Counted from the stretch's first letter, positions 24,090 to 37,400 are shown. The stretch: 64,000 nt of DNA from Chrysomallon squamiferum (GCA_012295275.1 CM022670.1:11917083-11981082); one strand, 5' to 3'. Program-made: numbers and translations. The notes: generated from the sequence alone by a model not told the origin.

Positions 24090-27000
24090 TAAGTTCTACC
24101 TGATAGCCACTCACCTGCGACCAGATGAACCGGAAGAATGGATTAGGTTGGCTGACATGTCTTTAGAACAAGGCAACATAAAACAAGCTCTTACATGTTA
24201 TACACAAGGTATTAATTATTCATTATTTTATTATTATTATTGTTATAATTATTATTTTAGAACTCTATTTGTGCGTTGATTAATTTTTGTATTGCTTTAA
24301 AATAATTAAAATTTAAATCACAGAATGTTGAAATTGTTGAAACATTAAATATTAATAATTTACTATATACTCATACTGTAGTAGTACATCATTTTAATTT
24401 GGTCTATTTTGAATACATACACACACACAGACACACACACACACACACAACAAAACACACCTATCTTTAAAAATATTTTCTTTTTTTTTTTTACTATGGT
24501 ATTTCATTAGTAATTAATTTTTTCTTAACTTTTACATTTTGCTCAATAACACTTATGTTATTAATTAATTTCTTTTTGTTTTTATAATTACTGTGCCGTT
24601 TTATTAAATTTAATTAACTTCATATTAATATCTATTCCTAGCCATCAAGGCTGATCCAAACAACATGGAGTATGTGTGGCAGAAGTGTAGTTTACATGAA
24701 CAGCTAGGTGAACACAGAAAGGCTTTGGATGGCTACCAGCACATCCTGAAAATACTTCCACCTGATAGTGGTCCTCACTACATGCAGTTAGCCAGAAGTA
24801 TGACCAAGGTTTGTTAGAAAAACCATTTCACATTGTGTTGTTCCAGTGTTTTAATCAATATTTATTGTCCCATTAAAGACTATAGTTTTTTAAAAAAATA
24901 CCCTTTTTATTACTATGATTATTTTTGATAATGTTTTGTTAAATAACTAGATATAAAAATAATTCCCCAAAATGTATTTTATAACAAAAGAGAAAGAAAA
25001 TTATAAAATTTTAATATATTTTTAAGGTGTGCATGTTTATTTGGCTATATTTTCTTTTCACTGTCTTAATTTCAAAAATTAAATTTATTTTTATTTTTAT
25101 TTTTTTGTTATTGTTGTTATTTAGGTTTATTTTACTGTTGTACTGTGTTTTTTATTAGACATATCATGAAATGGGAGATGTCAGTTCTGCTATTAAAACT
25201 ATGGAGAATGCACTAAACACCCATCTAGCAGAAATCACATCTGAAGGTAGAGTTAATTTTTTATTTATTTAATTATTATTTTACACAGAAATAATTTGCT
25301 ATAAACAAATGTTGAAGACTTTGTATTTTACTTATTTTATCTATTATTATTATTATTATTATTCTTTTTGACAAGTAAATAGAGTACAACATTATTTCCA
25401 AAATATTTTACTCTGCCAAATATTCCTAGAATTATACCATTTGTTTTTTGTTTCACTGACATAATTGTTTCTTGAATTTTAATTGTAATTTATAAAAATC
25501 CAAATCACAAATATGCATTTGAGAGGATTTAGCTGGATGTAAAAAATTGGCCAACAACCCTTTCAGGGTTAATACTACTACAATTTTATTTAATATTATT
25601 ATCTTGTATTACAGATGTGAATGTTCTGTTAGAACTTCAACTCTCAGAGAAAATTTACTTCAAATCTCTTCAGGTAAATCATAAACAAACAAACAGTAAC
25701 AGTATTTTTAATTTACATTGTTATAGTCACAGATGGAATGAAAATATTTTTTGTTTTTGGTTTATGTACTAATAAAGTACACATTATCATTATAATAATT
25801 CTTTTTTTAGTAGGAAATCTAACACTGGCATTTGAATTCTAGGTTCAGAGTAATAAAATAATGATGCATTGTAATAACAATAAAACTTGATTTTACATGA
25901 TATTCATTTATTTATTATAAAATAATAAAACCTAGTAATAATAACAATAATATGATTTATTATTCACGTACTGATAATACCTAATGGTGAGGTAATATCT
26001 GAAGATTGTAAATATCTATAAGAAAATAAAGCACGATTTTACATAGTATATATTCATTTTATTTATTATCTGCATGACAGTGAAAAGCCTGGTAATTATG
26101 GTAATGGTGTGTTTTATTACTCAGGTGCTGATAAAACACTGTGGTATTGAGATAATATTTGAAGATGGTAGAAAACTGTCGGCAGAAAATGAAATAGATA
26201 TTGATGAACTGCAGAAAATAGCTCCAAATGCTCAACAGTAAGTGAACATTTTTGTGATTTTGTTTTTCCCTTTAATGCATTCAGTGTAATTATAGCTTAA
26301 GAGTTATTACAAATACCAGATCATTTATCTAGCTTCCAGAAATCTCGATTTAAAAATAAAAAATTGTCTTTCAAGTAGTTTCAGTTCTTTTCTTTTTCAC
26401 TTTTCATTGCTTATATTTTGTTTTAAGTATACATTAAGCCTCGGTGCAGAAAACAAGAAAATCCAGAAATAATGTTTACCTCTAATCCAAAGTTTTCCAG
26501 ATAAATGATCTGGAACCTGTATTAAGATAATTTTTGGAAGTTTATTTACCTAACTAATCTACACAGATTCAATTGGATTATGGTTTTAAATAGACTTATT
26601 ACCTTGAAATTTTATTATTTATTATTATTAATATATATATATATATATATTTTGTTTTTTTGTTTTGTTTCCTCTCTTATACCTTATTTTAAATTAATGG
26701 TAACTAAACAGTACTTTTATTTATACAAAATATTTTAATTGATTGTTATTTTGTAAACAGATGTCTTACCCCTGACCTTTTGCCCATTGACCTGCTTGTA
26801 AAGTTGATTGTATGTATGATACATACAGGTATTATGAAACCTGTACAGGTGAGATGTTACCTATTTTAAAACAAATTAGAGGTTTTCAGAGATTTGTGAA
26901 CTGTTGAATTATATTAAATTCTTCAGCATTTATATTTCTCAAATCTAAATATTTACTGCTCATTGTATTTGTTTCAAATATATAAATATATGTGAGTGGA

Positions 27001-29760
27001 AGAAACCTTGATTTAAATTTTTTACATTCACAAAAAAAGAAATATGGAAAAGGTTAGACTAAAAAAAGATATATATATATATTAATAGTAAAATAAATAA
27101 ATAAGTGAAAAAAAAGAGTAAATCATAGAAAAAGAAATTAATAAAATTTAAAATTTAAAGAATTTTATGTATGTGTGAGCGTATGCAAAGACAACATTTC
27201 CTAAATTCTTTTTCAATCCAAATAATAATGAAAATTGTAAACAAACCAGTTATAGTGAATTATGTGTATATATTTCAGAACACACTGAAGTCTCTTTTTG
27301 AAGAAGAAATTGAAGAGTTTGGAGATTTGTATTTGGATGTTGCCGAGGCCTTCATGGACAAGGGACATTACTCTGATGCAGAACCAATCATCAGAAAACT
27401 TGTTTCTTCAAAATCGTACAATAAGGTTAAAACTTCTTTTACTTTTTATTTTATTAATAAATTTGTTGTTATTAATTAATAATGAAAGATATGAGTAGTA
27501 TTTTTAAATAACAGAATATTTAATATTTGCAGTCAGTTCTATATTAAGCTGTAAGTATGCTGTTTAACATATTTTATTATGTCCCTTATTAACGCTATTT
27601 TAATATATTTTCTTCTTTAACAGGCCGCAGTGTGGCTCCGTCTGGGTGAGTGTCTGAACTCCATGGGAGATCTTCATGGAGCTGTGGAGGCCTACACTCA
27701 GGTTGTGGAGAAGGCTCCATCTCATTTTGGAGGACGAGTGTCACTGTCTGCCTTACAGCAACAACTTGGCAAACATGAAGAGGCCATACAGGTCCTTTCT
27801 ACAGGTGCAGTTACTGACCGAACAGAAAATAGAGACAGACCCTTTGTTAATATGTCATTAGAGTTAATGGAGACCTGTTTCTTATATAATTATCTTCGAT
27901 GTAATATGGGAAAGTTAAATTTCTATCTACAAAAATTTATAATACTTCATGAATGTTTTTATAAATTTTTTATTATTTTATAATTATTAATTTTTATTAT
28001 TATTATTATTAGTGTAATATATCCACTTAATAAATTGTAAAATATTTTATTTTTGTTTTCAGAGGACGAACAGCAGGGAGAGATGTCGGATCAGGATCAG
28101 CTGCTGCTGCTGCACAAATGTCACCTGTTGTACTCCCAGGACAAACTTCCAGAGTTCGTTCACTCCAGTAAGAAACTTCTCTTTAACCGCTTCAGTCAAG
28201 TGTACGACCCGTCCTTCATGAGAAGTAAGTTCCACTGTATTCATTAATCTTCAAACCAGTTCAGTCAAACAGAATAACCAGTGCATAGTTGACTGTTTGA
28301 TTAATAAAGTAATTTTAAAAAGTAATAGTAATGCAATTTTGCTAATTAAAGAAAAGATATTTTTAAAAATGTTTTTGTCATCATCATTATTAATAATTCT
28401 CAATTTCCATTTTAATCCTGCATTTTATGACTGGTAAAGAAATTTTGAAAATAATGAGGTTTTTTGGTAATATTAAGATCTTTATTAAACAAGGAAATTT
28501 GTATATTCATGTTTTGTTTATATTTTTTTAGTTGTGTTCTCTTACCGGACTCACAAACACAGAGCAGATGCTTTGAGGGTTTTCCTCAACCGAGACACCA
28601 ATCTGTCAGGAATGGGTAAGAATTGTTTTGTTTTTTACACCTGTTAGACTACTTCATACTGCACCACAAATAAGTGTTCGAAAGATCTAGCATGCTACAG
28701 TTAATTCTTGTTTCTGAAATGTTTGAGATTTTTGTTTTTGTTATTTATGTATTTAGGGTTTTTTTTATTATTATTTATAAATGCATTTATAAATAAGAAT
28801 TCTTTTAACATTTATCTGTTAGCCTGCTTCATAGTGCACAATAACTACTTGAACTATTTGCTGACAGTCTTGGGATCATTATAGCGGACATAATAGTTAA
28901 CTATTGATTTTTCAAATGTTTGAGATTTTCTTCTTTTTTTATTTATTTATTTATTCTTTATTATTTAAAAAAAAAATTAAATTATCAGTATGGTTACTTT
29001 TATGAATTAGTGATATGAAAATTAACACTTTGTTTTCAGAGAAACCAAGTTCATTTCAGTCTAGTCTGAGTGATGAAGACAAAAGTGTTAAAGATAATGA
29101 TCTGTGGGATGTTTACATCAAAGTAAGTTATTAACTCATAACATATATTATAAATATCCTTTTTTATATTTAATGTTATTACTTTATGTATTTACACATA
29201 GATATATACCACAGTTAGTAATATTTTTGATCTCTTTCTTAATTAGAAATGTATGTGTCAAATATAATTAGTTTCAAACTTAGTGAGTATTTTAACTGAT
29301 ACTTCAGACTGTATCAAAATTTTTTTATTTTACTAGTAATTTAAAATATATAAAAATCAACTAGACTGTTTCAGCCCAGTTTGCTTTATCATCATTTGGA
29401 AAGAAAAAACTTCTACATCATTAGCAAACACAAGTTTCAGTGATTCCAGTCCTAAGTTCTTTTATTAAATGTTAACTGGTTATAGAATAAATTTAAGACT
29501 ATACAGATTTTTAATAGTTTGGAAATGTCAGTTTACGAATGATTTTAATAAACTGATTATATTCTAGCTGTGTGATGCTCTTCTCAAACTGAATCATCTT
29601 GAAGAGTTGATGGAGATTACAACTCTTGGCCTCGCCTGTCCACAGTTCATGAACGACAGAGCAAAAATAAAGGTAATTCTTTTAAAAAGAAATTATGAAT
29701 GCAATTAAATACACTTTTTGTGCTTATGAAATTTTTGGCATGTTTTTTTTATTATTTCAT

Positions 29761-29797
<37 letters not shown>

Positions 29798-32707
29798 CAA
29801 GAAAATGTAATTTGTGTAAATTATATTATTGCCACATTAGAATATCGCTTCTTTGCTGATGTTTTTCATCTGTATTCCACACTTTCTTACTGATCTCTCA
29901 CTGTAAATTTATTAATATGTTCAGAAATACTCGGGAAATGGTACAAAAAATGTTTAATTATTGACCATAACAATTCTATTATTATCATCATCATCACATT
30001 GTTATTATTATTATTTTATTATTATTACTGTTATAGTAATTATTCTTATAAAATAAGATGTATAGTATAATATTTATTTAAAGAATATATACATATATAT
30101 TAAAATATCTTGTTGCTAATTGTTACATATGCTAAATGCTAATTGTTTCTAATTGCCTTTTGTGTGGTGGGTGGCTTTCCAACAACATAAATACATATTA
30201 TAAATAAATATTTGTTATTTTACAGGAGAGTGAGTTTATTTGTCTGACAGCGTGTGTTCTCAACAAAAATGGACAGTTTGCTTACAACTTCATCAGAGAT
30301 ATCTGTATCAAGGTAACTAGTTTTACATGAACATGCAGTCTTTAGTCATCAAATACAAATACTACAATTTTTGTTTGGCAACTTGACATATTTAATAACA
30401 CAACATTACACTTTTTATTAAACAGCAACAAGAAAAAAGAGTTTGACATGATAATGGCTTATTCATTTTTAAATATAATTTGTATTGTTGAACAAAATTT
30501 TTGATACTAAAATCCAGCAGTGTGCTGTCAAAGCTTGTTTGTTTCTTAAAATGATAGTTTCTTGTTTTTTTTTCTTTTTTCTTTAATTAATTAATTTATT
30601 TATTATTATTTTTATTAGTGTTACTGTTGTTATTGTTATTACTATTTTCAAATTTTATCAAAGTTCTGTTTTATCTAGGTTTTTTTTTTTTTTTTTGTTT
30701 TTTTATTATTTCATTCTCATTCTTTCAGTCTTTTTGATTTCATTGTTTAAAAAAGAAAAAAAAAAAGAAAAAAGAAAATGAAGAATGAAAGAAAAAACCC
30801 TTCCAAGACTTTTTGTTTATTTAGCTAATTTAAATGTTGCAGGCACCACACAACAATCAGGCATGGAACTTGTTCTCACAGATTGTCAGCTACACCTCAG
30901 ATATTCGAAACAGAAAATTTGCTCTTGGCATGCTTATGAAGGTAATTCAGAGAACAAAAAAAAAAAAAATGACAGCAATTTATATCTAATATTAATAATA
31001 ATTAATAGAGTTAAATCTGAAATATTTCAGTTAATATGATATTTGACATTGTTTATATTGTAAAAATAGGAAAGTTGTAGTATTTTTTCTTTTAATATGA
31101 TTATTGCCATTTTGTTTTTGTATTTTAAGTTATTACATAACTTACATATATATATGTATATATATATATATTTATTTATTTATTTATTTATTATATAAAT
31201 ATCTTAGATTTTAAAAGCATTAACAATATTGTTGAGTATATCAGAGACAGACAAGATAAAACAGAGAGATTTTTTGTATTTTATGTTCATCCATTACAAA
31301 AATCATATATAATTTAAATCATTATTTAAAAAACAGATACTTTTTTGAAGTTTATTTTTAGAAATATTTATACAAATTACTTACTTCAAGGTTTCAATTG
31401 TTTTAGTGCAGTGTTTCTCATGGAATCAAGATTAAATTGACAGCAGAGATAATGAAGTTATAATCAAACACGTTCTGCTGTTATATTTGTATTTCTCTGT
31501 TTTAGGATCCTGACAACCAAGCTCTGGGTATTATTAATGGACACAACAGTTTGATCTGCGGTACATACAAACATTCATTAGGTAATTTCCACATTATACA
31601 GTATTTCATCACCTCTAATTAAGTAGTAAATATTTTTTTTTATATTTCTTAATTAGAAAACAAACGTGCAGAAAAAAGTAATAAATATTGGTAACTTGTT
31701 TTCATTAGTCCTTTTTTATGTTGTAACATCTTTAAAAAATAAAATGAAGAAAAGAAAAACCATACAGAAGCCTTTTAACTATTGTGAAACATAATAAATT
31801 AACAGTGAAATGAGGTTAGCTTGATCAGCATTGTCATCTTTTTTACCATTCTTTTTAAAAGTGAAATAATATTATCTACTGGTATAACCATTAATTATCC
31901 AATATTTTCTTCTGCATTTGCCAACCCAATAAAAAAAAAAAACCCATATAAATATTATCTAAATTAACAAATAAAAGTTATGACATATAAAAAAAAAAAA
32001 AAAAAAAAAAAAATTAAAGTTATAATTTGTTGTTGTTTTGCAGGTGAATATGTGGCTGTCCTGCGACACACCCCGAGAGACCCACTAGTAAATTTCTGTA
32101 TTGGTCTTTGTTTTATACACATGGCTTGTCAGAAATTCTCCAGCAAAAAACATTCTCTTGTAATGCAGGTCAGTAAATAAATATCTCTTCTTGCGATATA
32201 TAAATTTAATTGTTTTATTTTTATTCTCTCTCTCTTTTTTCCTTTTTTTATATATCAATATATTGCACATTTCTGTGAATAAGTTGGTTATTAATAACAA
32301 TTTCTTTTTTAATTTATTTTATTGTATTTTTTTGTATTGTGCATGTGTATATATAAAATCACTAAATTCAAATAATTCAAAAAAAAAATATGTGTGTTTA
32401 TTTTTTTTTTTTATCAATTATTTGAATTTACTGATTTTGTACATTTTATCAAGTTATCTAGTTACAATTACAGTGCTTGTTCATTTCACTGTAATAATTA
32501 TTTTTGACTTTTATTTCTCATTTCAGGGTTTGGCTTTCTTGAACATTTATATGGAGCTGAGAGGGGAAAACCAGGAGACTTACTACAACATTGGCAGAGC
32601 TTTACATCAGTTAGGTAAGTGTATCTAGCTTTTCATAATAAAACTTGTAACTCAGTCTGAGTTGATGTCGTAGTTTAAGTGTGTGTTTCTCTTTCTTCCT
32701 TCTGATG

Positions 32708-32740
<33 letters not shown>

Positions 32741-35700
32741 TCACTTGAATGTAAGTTTGTTTTAGGTTATTTTAAAATTGTTTTATATACAGTAATTGAG
32801 TAAATTCTGTACTTAAATTTTTCAAATCAATTTCATGATGCAAACATATTTGATATAATCAAATATTATTTCCGTAAATCAAGTATTGGCGTTTTTTTCC
32901 CCACCTAATTTTGATGATAATTTTTTTCAGGTTTAAAATATGCTGCAGTTTTCTACTACAAGAAAGCTCTGCAGTTCCCCCCAGTTATTGCTGATGAAAA
33001 GGTAGGCATCATGTTCTCTACCTGTCTGTCTGTCTGTCTGTCTGTTTTTCTGTGTTATTGGTTAGGAATTGGACAAGATGATGTTTTCTGTGTGTCTGTC
33101 TCTGTTTAACAAGAAAACATTTCACTCTTCTCTAGTTTTCGGTCATAAAAATAAATATTTGTCAGTGTGTGTCTCCATTTTTTTTTTTTTTTAATTTTTT
33201 TTCTTTTTTTTGCTGCAATTTGATAAAACTGTTCAGTTTTCTCAGTTGTTATTAGTGGCAAGAGGGCATCCATTTGTCTGTATGTGTCACTTTATTTACA
33301 TTATCAGTTGTTTCATTATTCACAGTAACCTCTGTTCTTGTGTCACAGAACCTTGATTTATTTAATCAGTTCTTTCACCACTTTGAGACTGATGTGGATG
33401 CTGCCATTAAATGAAACAAAACTGAATTATTTCTAATCTGAGAATCTTTATAAATCAGTGCACTGTGACAGCTAAAGTGCAGATCACTCGCAGAACAGTT
33501 TTTCATCATCAGTGAACTAAGAATTGTAAATCTTCCCAGAAACTTTAACAAGAAGTGATTCCTCTTCCATTTTACTGTGATGAAAAACTGTATATAGATT
33601 CCATAGTCTCAAATTACGCACACTAATTCAGTAGTTTAAGATATGAATATTAATTATGTTAATTAAAATATCTTAAATAAACATTGAATCTATAGCTAAA
33701 AAAATATACATGTATATATTGAAAGGCATACCTAAATATGTACATACATACATACATACATACTTCCATATATTCTATGTATTGAAATACATAGATATTC
33801 TATAGTTAAAATATTTACATATTCATTATTTCATTATATATATTCAAAAATGCATAATTGATTTTCTAGTTTATAATACGTAAATTGATTCAAGTATTTA
33901 CAATATGATTGTGTAATTTCAGATATTCATGTCTGTAGTTTGAAATGTGAATATTGATTTTACAGTTTAAAACATATATTGTCATTTACTGAACATACTG
34001 ATGTTATGGTTCAAAATAAGAAAGTTTAAATAAAGATTATATAAATAACCTTGTCTGAACACCTCTTATGACAAATAACTAATTTTACTTTTATTTGTAT
34101 GTACAAATACTGTTGGGGCTGTATACATAAAGTAGAAAACGACATCATTTGTTTAGTTTATAAATACTGTATGTGTGTGTGTGTGTGTGTGTGTGTTCTC
34201 TTTGTGTTTCTCTCTTTCTCTGTGTTTGCTTTTATTTTTCTCTTTTTTATTTCTCTTAAACAAGATTAAAAAAAAATATTTCTTCTGCAGTTTAAAGAAT
34301 TAATTTCTTTATTGCTTTTTTCAAATCCTGTTTTTGAGTAATATTTTAAATACTAAAAACATTTTAGTGTTCATTTTTCTATAAAGATGTTTATTATTTT
34401 TTCATTTTTTTATTTCCTATAATAAAATGTTTTTGTTTTTTTTTCGGTATAATTTGCTGTTGTTATTTCTTTCTCTCCCCTTTATAAAAAATAACACAAA
34501 CAACAAAACCTTCAGGAAATTCATAAGCTGTTCAAATTTAATATCTTTGGATTTGCCATTAGCAAATTTATAATAATTTATTGTTCCCAGGAGGCAGCAA
34601 AGGCAATATTTTGAAGATATCAGTATTGTGTCAACATCCTTTAGTTAATCAATGTACAGCAATTATAGACATTTTGCCTCAGGCATGCATGGCTGTGGGA
34701 TCAATTCTCTGAACCTACTATGTAGTTCTATTTCTGGCATGTCAAAGTCTTTGTGCTTTTTCTTTCTTTCTTATGAAAATTTCAAAAAAAAAAAAATTCA
34801 ATTACTTGGACTTTGAAATATCAACATTTTTAAAATTTAAAAACAGATTAAAAGCTGTACATTTTGAGAATTCACATTTTTGTTCATTACTGTGTTTATA
34901 TAGATAATAACATTTTAAGAAATATGAATTGGACAGGAAAATATCTAAAATGTTTTTTTTAAATTAAAAAAAAAAAAATAAAAATCATAACTTTTTTTAA
35001 TATGTAAAGATAGTGGATATAATTTTAAGAAATTACATAAAACACGATAAAAAAGAATGATAATTCATGCAGTTTCTAAAACCATTATGATTATTGATTC
35101 ATTATATGCTCTAGATTATAGACACATTAAATACAACGGTAATCATTAATATTTCTGTAATAAACTATCTTATAGCTACTTTAATTTTACCTCTGAATCA
35201 ATAACAAAGCCTGCTGACATTAACTGTTCAATACTTTGTGATAATTTCAAACTATGGTCAAACAAACATAAAATAAATGGTAGAACTATGGTTGCAGTAA
35301 AGTAATGGTTTTCTTGCTTGTCCTCTGCATTAAAGTCAAATGAAAATGTTAAACAGTCACTTGAGATGTAGATGGAATGAAGACTGTGTTAGGCAGTTTT
35401 ATTTTACAGTTGTTACTCACATGTCTGTAGTAATACTGGAAAAACCAAAATTGTCATTGTTTTGTTGAAGAGCTTTTATGAGATACAGATTGTAACAAAA
35501 ATCTCTTTGTGGGAAGCAATTTCTTTTTAACTTGATTTATTTATTTATTTATTTATTTACTTACTACTACTATTATTGTCATTCCCACTATTACTAATTC
35601 AACTTTTACTACTATACATTTATTTTAAAAATGTGAGACAAAGGAATGTTACATAAATCCCATCCATATTTTTCTGAAACAATAAAACCAGCAACCAAAC

Positions 35701-36398
35701 CATTTCTTTTTCCTTTTTCTTATTTTTAAAAATATTTTATTTGTATTTTTATTCTATTTTTATTTTTTATTTTTTATTATTTTTTTATTTCTTCTTGTTT
35801 TTGTTTTTATTACAGTGCTGATGAATTTTTTTTTAAGTTTAACATTTTATCCAAGAAACAGAAAAAATGTTGTTTGTTTTCCTTTGTCAGAGCAGGGCAA
35901 GCATAACTAACCAATAAAAATGATTACAAATTTAAACTGACATCAATCAATTCTCCATAATTCAGTGTCATTCTCTTTTTATTTTCTGTTTAATCACATC
36001 CATTCGAAACCTAGCTAGAAGGCATAATAATCATAAATATTTCTAAAAAAAAAAAATATAAAAAATAAAAAAAAAAAAAATTATAAATCTCTGCATTTTT
36101 CCTTGGTCTGATTTGGTTTAATGTTTCGTCATGAATAATACCCTCGTAAAAAAAAATAAAAAAAATTCTGTAATTAGTTTTGATCGAGAAGCAGAGTGGT
36201 AATCAGTTTACATCTTAATAGTTTTCTTCTGCCGTGCCAACTTGTTTGATTTTGCCTCCAATCAATAATCTAACTTTGTGTTGACAGGGGATATTTGACC
36301 TGCGTATGGAAGTCGCTCACAATCTCTCCGTCATCTACCAGGCCAGTGGGTCCACAGACCTGGCTCGCATGCTGATTGAACAGTACTGTGTCTTGTGA
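21066..36398 (+). CDS. GTF3C3: General transcription factor 3C polypeptide 3 (TFIIIC TPR subunit)
   Basis: TPR subunit of TFIIIC, which binds A/B boxes of tRNA genes and recruits TFIIIB for RNA polymerase III. Twenty-five exons: 21066-21158, 21817-22000, 22426-22644, 22842-22888, 23155-23275, 23650-23726, 24094-24208, 24642-24808, 25159-25246, 25615-25673, 26125-26237, 26761-26848, 27279-27425, 27624-27804, 28063-28224, 28532-28615, 29040-29122, 29568-29672, 30226-30312, 30843-30941, 31506-31581, 32044-32168, 32527-32614, 32931-33001, 36288-36398. Total 2790 bases, 929 aa (human 886). The N-terminus has YLTGKISFQEFSER, an Asp run at about 136-145 and a basic stretch at about 160-185. From residue 182 the TPR array starts (LPKSLEGLMGEANLKLARG) and continues to the end, with DLYLDVAEAF, AAVWLRLGECL and EVAHNLSVIYQASG as strong family matches. 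Intron 2 uses a GC donor. Intron 24 is the longest, 3.3 kb. Confidence 0.96.
22001..22425 (+). other. GC-AG intron (GTF3C3 intron 2)
   Basis: The exon ends ACTG and the intron begins GCAAGA; it ends TTTCAG. Splicing here joins YLTG to KISFQEF, matching the conserved N-terminal motif of GTF3C3. No GT donor nearby keeps both phase and motif. Confidence 0.85.
22227..22286. repeat. Perfect 30 bp tandem duplication
   Basis: The 30 bp unit starting ATTGTAGGAAGGCAAATATT is present twice without a mismatch inside GTF3C3 intron 2, so it is recent. Confidence 0.95.
24038..24091. repeat. (TTA)n next to a splice acceptor
   Basis: About eighteen TTA units run into the acceptor TTTAAG of GTF3C3 exon 7, so the acceptor lacks a normal pyrimidine tract and uses AAG instead of CAG. 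Confidence 0.9.
25883..26180 (+). pseudogene. Tandem duplication containing a decayed copy of GTF3C3 exon 11
   Basis: Intron 10 holds a diverged copy (about 25883-26030) of the segment that includes the 3' end of the intron and the start of exon 11 (about 26028-26180). GTACTGATAATACCTAATGG with GTAATATCTGAAGAT (25968-26010) corresponds to GTGCTGATAAAACACTGTGG with ATAATATTTGAAGAT in the real exon. The copy has lost its acceptor (CAC instead of CAG) and reaches an in-frame TAA after seventeen codons, so it is a dead exon duplicate. Upstream blocks (GATTTTACAT, TTATTTATTAT) are shared too. Confidence 0.8.
28638..28930. repeat. Diverged tandem duplication in GTF3C3 intron 16
   Basis: ACCTGTTAGACTACTTCATA (from 28639) and GTTAATTCTTG...AAATGTTTGAGATTTT recur as ATCTGTTAGCCTGCTTCATA (from 28814) and GTTAACTATTG...AAATGTTTGAGATTTT. 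Confidence 0.75.
33349..33414 (+). CDS. Candidate alternative terminal exon of GTF3C3
   Basis: Behind a good acceptor (CTCTGTTCTTGTGTCACAG) the phase used by exon 24 stays open for 21 codons and ends TGA: NLDLFNQFFHHFETDVDAAI plus K. This would replace the conserved C-terminal TPR half encoded at 36288-36398. AATAAA-type signals follow at about 33675 and 34029. Composition is more coding-like than the intron around it. Without transcripts it may be chance, because 21 open codons are not rare. Confidence 0.35.
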   Translation, partial: NLDLFNQFFHHFETDVDAAIK

Positions 36399-36659
36399 GG
36401 TAAGAAGTACACATTGTCTGTGTGTCTGTCGTGTCTGTTTGTGGTCTGTGGTCTGTGGTTTGAGTACATGTGGATAGGGGTGTTACGTTTGTGTGGTTTT
36501 CAAAATGTTTCAAGATATCTTTGGGTTATATAATATTACATGTAGTTTGCATGTGTGTGTAGATAAACCACCAGTATTTATGTTTGTGTTGGAATTTGTT
36601 TGTAGGTGTCTGTGTGTGCATCTTTACAAATGTGTGTTGGTGTATTATTGTAAGTTTTG

Positions 36660-36660
36660 A

Positions 36661-36692
<32 letters not shown>
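36660..36692. repeat. (GT)n microsatellite
   Basis: About sixteen GT units in the TG-rich DNA just after the GTF3C3 stop codon. Confidence 0.9.
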
Positions 36693-36694
<2 letters not shown>

Positions 36695-36865
36695 CAGAGT
36701 ATGTTTATGTGTTGGGTGTGTTATGTGTATCTGTTTATAGAGATATTTAAGGTAACATATTTTAGAAAAAATTGTTTTCTATAATGTGCTGTCTTCTACC
36801 AGTTCACATAATACTGCAGTTGTTAAATTTTTCATAGAAGACTAAAACGAAAACCCACTGAAAAT

Positions 36866-37110
36866 ATTAGGACTGAATTTTTTTTTAATATTTAAGATTT
36901 AAAAACTCACAACTGAATTCTTTATTTTTAATCTTTAATATTTAAAATATCACAACTGAATTCTTTTTTTTAATGTTTAATATTTAAAATATCACAACTG
37001 AATTCTTTATTTTTAATCTTTAATATTTAAAATATAACTGAATTCTTTTTTTTTTAATATTTAATATTTAAAATATCACAACTGAATTCATTTTTTCATC
37101 TTTAATATTT
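36866..37110. repeat. Minisatellite, unit about 50-60 bp, about 5 copies
   Basis: The core TCACAACTGAATTC followed by a T-rich block and TTTAATATTTAAAATA recurs at about 36909, 36950, 36992, 37030 (shortened) and 37076. Copies differ mainly in T-run length. Confidence 0.85.
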
Positions 37111-37164
37111 ATTACTACAGCCTCTGCTGCTATTGCCACAACACTGTTATTACCATAATTACTA

Positions 37165-37201
37165 CTAAAGGATCTACTGTTACTACTACTGATGTTACTA
37201 T

Positions 37202-37233
<32 letters not shown>

Positions 37234-37400
37234 TTATTACTACTATGACTGTTACTACTATCGCTACTACTGTTACTGTCAACTATCACTATGATTTATA
37301 CTTATTTCTAGCATTATATTACTACTACTACTACTACTACTACCACCAGTACTATTACTACTCCTACCACCACTACTACAACTATGACAATCACTATAAT
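37165..37400. repeat. (ACT)n imperfect triplet repeat
   Basis: ACT/ATT triplets dominate, with near-perfect ACT runs at 37204-37230 and 37318-37342. The minus-strand open frame of Ser and Asn across 37068-37289 is a product of the repeat. Confidence 0.9.

Noticed and set aside
34680-34760. GGCATGCATGGCTGTGGGATCA-like stretch reminiscent of cephalopod tRNA-derived SINEs
   Set aside because: Only short pieces resemble the SINE head. There are no convincing A/B boxes, no full body and no terminal repeat.
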